A program made the translations under genes and the position numbers. The notes under the pieces are model-generated. The model worked only from the letters and a program-made list of their open reading frames with translations. It was not told the origin of the DNA and ran no database searches. Shown one piece after another: positions 9,410 to 16,413 of a DNA stretch of 19,705 bases. The stretch lies in NCBI GenBank assembly GCA_036244855.1, contig BQKZ01009192.1, forward strand, positions 9,788 through 29,492, given 5' to 3'. Position 1 is the stretch's first letter; every line of letters starts with the position of its first letter. The DNA comes from Temnopleurus reevesii (lineage: Eukaryota; Echinodermata; Echinoidea; Temnopleuroida; Temnopleuridae).

Positions 9410-10802
9410 CTTAATTGACTTCATATGTGATCCTAAATGAGCAAATCGCCAGCTTACTCGTGTTCAACTTTTTATATGAAGATAAAGCATTGAGAATTCA
9501 TGATAAGATGACACTTTCATTTTTTCGCCATTTCGTGGATATTGAAAAAAAAATATAGCGACCCGCCCTAAAGTGACACTAAAAAGAACATCAAACTAGG
9601 TAAATCACGTTTTATCAGATAGAATAGTTCACCAGGTAACGTTTTTTTCCCCCCAAAGGGTGCCCAGATGGCATCCGCTGGGTTTGGGTTTAGTATCCCC
9701 AATAAAACTATCATATTCAATTTAAAAAAAGCGTTATCAAGGTTGTCATGCTCCTGCTGGTATTCTCCTAGTCGAGTAGAACGTGCATAAACTTGAATCC
9801 GGTCATACTAAAGGCCGAAGGGTGCCAGAGAGCGCTGAAGAGTAGCTCTTCGACACTTTTGGCACTCTTCGGCATCCTTCGGCATTTAATAGGACCCCTT
9901 GAATCTATTTGTAAACTGACCAATTAAAGCAATGTTATTCCGCCCACAATAATAAGCACAATCGAAATTTATCTACTGACTGATTGGTTTTATTTCCGGT
10001 TGTTACCATAAAAATAATTATAGGCCTATATATCAATTAATATAATATATGACATGAAATGAACACATCGTAGATTGCCCATTTCATAACCATAGTACCG
10101 TTCTAATAACAATTAAATATCAAAGATATATGATAACAATACATGAAGCTCAACATTGTTGACTCTTTGAAAGAATTCTCGCTCTCTGTATGATATTTTC
10201 CCATAAATAATTCAATTGGTTGTTGTGTGAGGATCAATTAACATAGATATTTAATGCTTTCGATTGTCCGTTATGAATGTAAAATGGATCTTCGCAAATG
10301 CCAATTAACAAACCCGAGGGAAATACATTCATTATTACAGTTCCTTGGAACCTTTATTAAACCATAAACTGCTGGATATATAATTATGTTGTAAAACACT
10401 CAAAACATAAATCATATCAAAGCCCTATACTAAAGCCATCTGTATATCAATAGGCCGGTTTACTAATATATTCAAATTTATGCGACTTTCTTCAGAACAA
10501 ACGTAGTTACGTCAAGACGTGGTATTTCCTCAAGTGGTTAGTAACAATTGAACTACAATACTTGGAATCCTACTTGTTTTGCTATCTCGAGACAGCTTCG
10601 AAGCTGTCAATAACAGCCTTTGAATACAACAAAGATCGCATAACATTTGCATCTAATTCATTACAAATTTGCACATATCAATCCATTGTACAATGCGACT
10701 GAAATTTGAAAGAATTCTTTTCAGCCCATAGTCATGAATGACTGGGAATGGTTGAGAAAAACGTCCATGCATAATAGTTTTTCAGCTGTTGCTATGAACA
10801 CA
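9410..10802. repeat. Direct duplication, copy A
   Basis: Two blocks match copy B (12060-12669) in the same orientation: 9420-9635 with 12085-12258, and 10431-10802 with 12281-12669. The last 110 or so bases (about 10692-10802) differ from copy B by only one base by eye. An extra segment of about 790 bases (9640-10430) has no counterpart in copy B. Within it I see AT-rich unique sequence and one small fold-back. Copy A ends exactly at the N at 10803. Confidence 0.85.
9814..9884. repeat. Small fold-back with repeated CTTCGGCA
   Basis: GCCGAAGGGTGCCA (9814-9827) is complementary at 13 of 14 positions to TGGCACTCTTCGGC (9860-9873), with an inner GAAGAG/CTCTTC pair. CTTCGGCATCCTTCGGCA follows as a short direct repeat. 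It may be a tiny non-autonomous element inside the segment specific to copy A. Confidence 0.5.
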
Positions 10803-10813
10803 NATGAAGAAGA

Positions 10814-10876
<63 letters not shown>

Positions 10877-11093
10877 GAAGAGATGATGATGATGATGACG
10901 ATGATGATGATGATGATGATCTAAAGATAATGGTATTGATCATGATGATGATTTACGATGATGATGATGATGATGATGATGATTATGAAGACAAAATGAT
11001 TGTGGTGATGAAGTATAAATGCTGGTATGGTGCACTGTATTATGATGATGAATACTACTGTAGTGAGCAACAAGATGATGATGATGATGAAGA

Positions 11094-11153
<60 letters not shown>

Positions 11154-11668
11154 ATGAGGATGATGATGGCGATTGATAAGATGACGATGATGATGAGGAT
11201 GATATGATGGCAATTGATGAGATGAGAATGGTGACTATGATGTTGATGATGATGGTGATGATGATGATCTAAAGATAATGGTATTGATCATGATGATGAT
11301 TTACGATGATGATGATGATGATGATGATTATGAAGACAAAATGATTGTGGTGATGATGAAGTAGAATACAGTAATGATGGTATGGTGCACTGTATTATGA
11401 TGATGAATACTACTGTAGTGAGCAACAAGATGAAAATGATGGAGATGGTCATGATTCTGGTTGGGATAAAAATGAAAATAATGTAACGGTGATGATCGTT
11501 ATTGTACTTCTTTTGTTGTGATAGTGGCGAAGATGATGATGGTTATAATGATGATGATGATGATTGCGATAATAATGATGTTGGTGGTGATGGTGAAGAT
11601 GATGATGATAATGATTTTCACGATGATTAGGACAGTGAAGATTGCAATTGTGATTCTGGTGATTTTGA

Positions 11669-11699
<31 letters not shown>

Positions 11700-11760
11700 G
11701 TTGATGTTACCTATGATGAGATGATAACAATGATGGTGAAAATGATGATGGTGGTGATAG
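10814..11760. repeat. Second GAT microsatellite cluster, with a 350-bp tandem unit
   Basis: GAT-rich runs alternate with a core starting CTAAAGATAATGGTATTGAT at 10921 and again at 11269. The core contains GGTATGGTGCACTGTATTAT (11024 and 11379, 355 bases apart) and AGTGAGCAACAAGATGA. TCATGATTCTGGTTGGGATA recurs at 11449. The cores are related to those at 8405 and 8821, so both clusters derive from one compound satellite. No coding role is supported. Confidence 0.85.
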
Positions 11761-11859
11761 ACGTGTGAGAGCAAATATGAGGTTAGTGAAATGTGTGCAC
11801 CCAGGAATCGGAGATCCGGGGACTCGACCAATCTTAAATGTTACCACCCCCCCCCCTCC

Positions 11860-12050
11860 AAAGAGCTGACAAGCAAAAATAAACGGTCATCAGCTCAAAT
11901 TTGTCGCCCCTGAGAAAATTTTGCGGCCCTGGGTGGTTGATGGGGCTAACAAGCAAAACAAATGGGGGTATCAGCACAAATTTAGCAATTCTCTTGAAAA
12001 ATTATGCACCCGTGGTTTGATGTGGCTAACGAGGAAAAAATGGCTAATCA
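11860..12050. repeat. Degenerate tandem repeat, unit about 80 bp
   Basis: Unit 1 (about 11863-11945) reads AGCTGACAAGCAAAAA, TCAGCTCAAATTT, AAAATTTTGC, GGTTGATGGGG. Unit 2 (about 11946-12025) repeats the order CTAACAAGCAAAAC, TCAGCACAAATTT, AAAATTATGC, GGTTTGATGTGG. A partial third unit follows with CTAACGAGGAAAAA. A run of Cs (about 11847-11856) precedes the array. Confidence 0.55.
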
Positions 12051-12059
12051 TATCTCAAA

Positions 12060-12669
12060 AGGAACTGATTTATCCCTTATTTACTTCATGTAATCCTAAC
12101 AAATCGCCAGCTTACTCGTGTTAAAATTTTTATTTGAAGGTATAGGATTGAGAATTCATAATTATGTTGAAAAATTACGGCGGCACTAAAGCGACACTAT
12201 AAAGAACATTAAACTGGGTAAAACACATTCCCTTTTGTAGAATAGTTCACCAGATGAACAAAAAGAAGCTTTAATTCGTGATAAAGGCCAGCTGTGTATC
12301 AAGGCCGACTTACTGATAGACTTAGGTTTATGCGCGTTTCTTCAATACGAACGTATAGTTACGTCAAGACGTGGCATTTCTTTGAGTGGTTAGTAACAAT
12401 TGAACTACAATACTTGGAATCCTACCTGTTTTGCTATCTCGGGCAAGTCTCGGGCAAGGTTCGGAGTTGTACAAATAACAAAGAACGCATAACATTTGCA
12501 TCTAATTCATTACAGGCTTGCACAAATCAATCCATTGCACAAATCAATCCATTGCACAATGCGACTGAAATGTGAAAGAATTCTTTTCAGCCCATAGTCA
12601 TGAATGACTGGGAATGGTTGAGAAAAACGTCCATGCATAATAGTTTTTCAGCTGTTGCTATGAACACAG
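12060..12669. repeat. Direct duplication, copy B
   Basis: Same-strand match to copy A. Shared landmarks are AAATCGCCAGCTTACTCGTG, GAATAGTTCACCAG, TTACGTCAAGACGTGG, GCATAACATTTGCATC and the near-identical last 110 bases ending GCTATGAACACA. A 17-base phrase containing AAATCAATCCATTGCAC is tandemly doubled at 12532-12565. After 12669 copy B continues into unique DNA leading to gene 2, whereas copy A runs into the N at 10803. Confidence 0.85.
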
Positions 12670-12670
12670 A

Positions 12671-12966
12671 TTTCTTATATGGCAGTTTCCAGTTCTTGGG
12701 CAACAGTTGTCTTGGGCCACCTTTGTAACTTTTAGCATTTTATGGGTTAATGACGTGATCAGGTGATTAAGAAAAGGAAACATGCATTAATTAGAATACA
12801 TTAAGATTGGAAAGCGCTCAAAGAAATTAGATCTTTAATGGAGTTTCAAGGTCCTGTCTTTGATCTTAATTCGTGATAAGATCATTGGGAGAACGCTGTC
12901 ATTCCAGTTCTTCTTTCTTTTATCGCGTATACGTTTGTAGTTTGAATTATTTTGGTCACATCGAAT
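12671..12966. other. Upstream region of gene 2
   Basis: About 300 bases before the predicted start codon. I see no TATA box at a sensible distance and no clear initiator. The promoter and 5' UTR, possibly with further non-coding exons, cannot be placed. An in-frame TGA at 12943-12945 closes the frame upstream of the ATG. Confidence 0.35.
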
Positions 12967-13087
12967 ATGACGTCGATTCCAGATTTCTTGGCAGACTTTA
13001 GAAGAATATTGATGATGGTTTTGGTAATCACGGGTTCCATTTCTCGAGCAGAGGGAGAAATCGAGAGCAGACATGGCAGAGTAAATG
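12967..13087 (+). CDS. Gene 2 exon 1: signal peptide
   Basis: The ATG at 12967 is the first after an in-frame TGA at 12943. The 40 codons read MTSIPDFLADFRR, then a hydrophobic core ILMMVLVITGSI, then SRA|EG as a plausible signal peptidase site, then a short charged segment ending HGRVN. The donor AATG|GTAAGT is consensus and leaves phase 1, exactly what exon 2 needs (a split Asp codon). The exon is too short to show as a long open frame. A competing antisense frame (12835-13074) has no domain and is rejected. Confidence 0.7.
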
Positions 13088-15942
13088 GTAAGTAGACTGA
13101 GTGAAGTCTATGTGAAAAGAAATTTCAGAAATAATATAATATTGTTTCATAAGAGATTGACTGCACTTCTTTTGTATTCTTTTACTTGATGGGCATCATC
13201 AGAGAAATTGACTCTACCTAGAATTTACAGTTACAAAGCAAAGTTCAAATGAAGAAAATCTCGATCTGTTTTTTTTTTTGGTACATTTTATTTAAGAAAA
13301 AGGAGCTCTGTGTTTTTTCCTTGCATTCTTTTTAGCACCTTATACGTTGAGAGACTGGAGAGATTTTCTTTCGTGACAGCATCCTAACCCTAAACTTTAT
13401 ACCAGAATCTTAAGAACCTTAAATAATTTTTTCCGATTTTTTTTTTGTTATCTGTTTATGCAATTTGAAATGCTGTCCTCGAACTCAACCCATACAAGAT
13501 ACTTGATCAAAATTAGCATTTGCCAAAAGTGAATGAGAAAAGTTATTGAAAATGGACGGGGATAAGACAAGAAAGATGAATAAGCCAGAGGAGAAGCATG
13601 CAGGATAAAGGGGGGGGGGGGGGGAGCTTTACAAGCTTGAAGGAGGATACAAGTAGAAAAAAAAGGTAATAAATGAGATTGTGGGAAATTGTGGAATGGT
13701 GAACGCAGATGGCATGACAAAAACCTAGCGAGTACAGAGTTCCCGAAAGGAAAATAAATATCATTTTCAGGTCAGAAGACATCCTTGAAATTTGTGTGAA
13801 AGTTGCCCACATGACAGCAATTTGGGGATCCATACAGATATGCATCATTATTATCACAAATGTAAAATAACTTGGTTTTGTACTTCTAAAGAAATTCTCT
13901 TTTTCCCCCTTGAATATATGATAGACGAAGATGTGTTAAGACGACTCCGACGTCAATCAACATGTCATCAGGACGAATTCGAGTGCGATGACGGGTACTG
14001 TATACCTTCTTATCGGGCCTGCGACTGGTATCTGGACTGCGATGATAAGTCGGATGAGGGTATCAATTGCCAGTATAAAGGTAAGTTCAATCGAGGAATT
14101 ATTGCATATAATAGGAACTACTGGAGTTCTACTATGATATTATAGTAGAACTACAATAGTTCCTTGGTTAAATGCAATTACTATCATTGCCGAGAATAGA
14201 ATTTAAGTATAATTCAGTTATTCGGTAATTTCTTTACTCATATTTCTAAACCTTGGCTAAAAGAGGAGTCACCTGATTTTTTGGTCCTGAATATTTGAAG
14301 AATATTTATTAATACCTGTTGGATTGTAAGTAGTTGCAAGCCAAAAATGAACGATAAAAATAATTGTATATATGTTCATTTAAGACATCGATGATTATGG
14401 GATTTCCAAAAATAAAATCATTGTAAACTTAACTTATTTCGAAAAACACACCATGACGTCAAATGAAATATAAGTTTGTATAGTAACATGTCCTTTTAAT
14501 GTTCAAGTACCAAATAAAGGTAATAGGATGCCCTTATAAATTATATTCAAATACGAATTACAGCGGAAGTTCAGGAATGTCATTAAGAGATGGGAGGGGG
14601 TAAGAACGTTTGAGCTGAAAGAAAAATGCAGGGGCTGTAACTCCCAAGCCGCCCCCTTCCCTCGTTTCTGCGGTTCCTGATATTTTAAAGTATATCATTT
14701 TGTGGGTAAATGATTACACCAGACATCAACCAACTGCTTTCTGGTAATATTTATGTTCATCTCTCTGCACCTCTCTCTCTCGCTCTACCCATCTCTCCCC
14801 CATCTCTCCCCCTCTCCCCTCTCTGTCACATTATGTCTCTCTATTATCCTACAGGTTTCGAGTGTAAATCTGGAACCAATGTGGTGTCGTTAGAATGGAT
14901 GTGCGATGGCGTGTATGACTGCGATGACGGCAGCGATGAGGACTAAGAGAACTGCCACGATCACGGTGAGATGATATTTATCATTTCTGCACAACCAGAG
15001 AAGACAGACCGATGCATTTTTACGTGCCAACAAATCCGGGAGCCCGACCAACTTGGACCCCCCCCCCCCCACCCCTTATCAAGAGTCATAAGCAGGGAAC
15101 GAAAGGAAAATGAATGTTCCTTAGCAAAATTTGTCTTCCCTCTCTTCAATTGTGAAAAACGGTGATGGCTGCTGAGGGAACAGGAGNCCCCCCCCCCCAA
15201 TAAAAGAAGCTGGTTTGGGAGCGTCGTCCTAAAACATGTCTGGAATGGGTATTTCGCATGCAACAACGAGTTCCTTCTCGTACATTTTGGTCTCCTCTCT
15301 AAATTCTGTCCCCGACTCAAATGTACTGTCGTCGCCTTTATCATATTAATAAGTCTATATTAATTTTCACCCTTTCCACAGATGTAACGAAGGTCTGCCC
15401 CCGCATCTCCTGTGATGATAGTACCCGATGTGTGAAGGAGACAGAAATATGTGATGGATATACGCATTGTAAGGATGGACTGGATGAAAGCAAAGAGCTT
15501 TGCGGAGCAGGAAAAGGTCAGGATATTGAATTGTTATTTCCCGCCAAATTCCTGACAACATGCAGATGTTGGTTAATTCGAAATGCAAAGTTTGAAATGA
15601 GAAATGAGGAGGATACTTATGTTGATGATAACGATTATGATGATCATGATGATGATGATGAAGGTGATGATGGCGACGGTGGCAATGATGATATGAGGAT
15701 GACATTAGTGAAGATAAAGATGACAATTATAAAGATCATTGATAATGGTGGTGATGGTTGTAATGGTAGTTCTAATAGATGGTGATTTTGTAGTAGTGTA
15801 GTAGTGTGGTAGTGATGGTGGTAGTAGTCTTTGTGTAGGTGTCATCAGTGGTTCGAGTGGTGTTGATGATGGCAATGATGATGCAATGCAGGTTCAGATT
15901 GTGTTGATGGTGATGCTGACTATGAATGATGGTGGTGGTGGC

Positions 15943-16016
<74 letters not shown>

Positions 16017-16135
16017 CGATGATGATGGTGGTGATGATGATGATGGCGATGATTCATGATGGTGATGATGATGGTCGTGATGATGATGATGATGATGACG
16101 ATGTTGTTGATGATGATGATGATGATGATGATGAC

Positions 16136-16176
<41 letters not shown>

Positions 16177-16310
16177 CGATGATGATGGTGGCGATGATGA
16201 TGGTGGCGATGATTCATGATGGTGATGATGATGGTGGTGGTGATGATGATGATGATGATGACAATGTTTATGGTGGCGATGATGATGATGGCGATGATTC
16301 ATGATGGTGG

Positions 16311-16371
<61 letters not shown>

Positions 16372-16379
16372 ACTGGTGG

Positions 16380-16413
<34 letters not shown>

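Noticed and set aside
12835..13074. 79-residue reverse-strand frame
   Set aside because: No domain. It lies antisense to the signal-peptide exon, which has matching phase, a donor and a hydrophobic core.
13744..13800. TCATTTTCAG at about 13760 as an acceptor for an extra gene 2 exon
   Set aside because: The following sequence has no LDLa-like content and gives stops before a usable donor in phase 1.
13543..13857. Two overlapping reverse-strand frames with proline runs
   Set aside because: The proline runs are the G15 homopolymer read backwards; no gene features.
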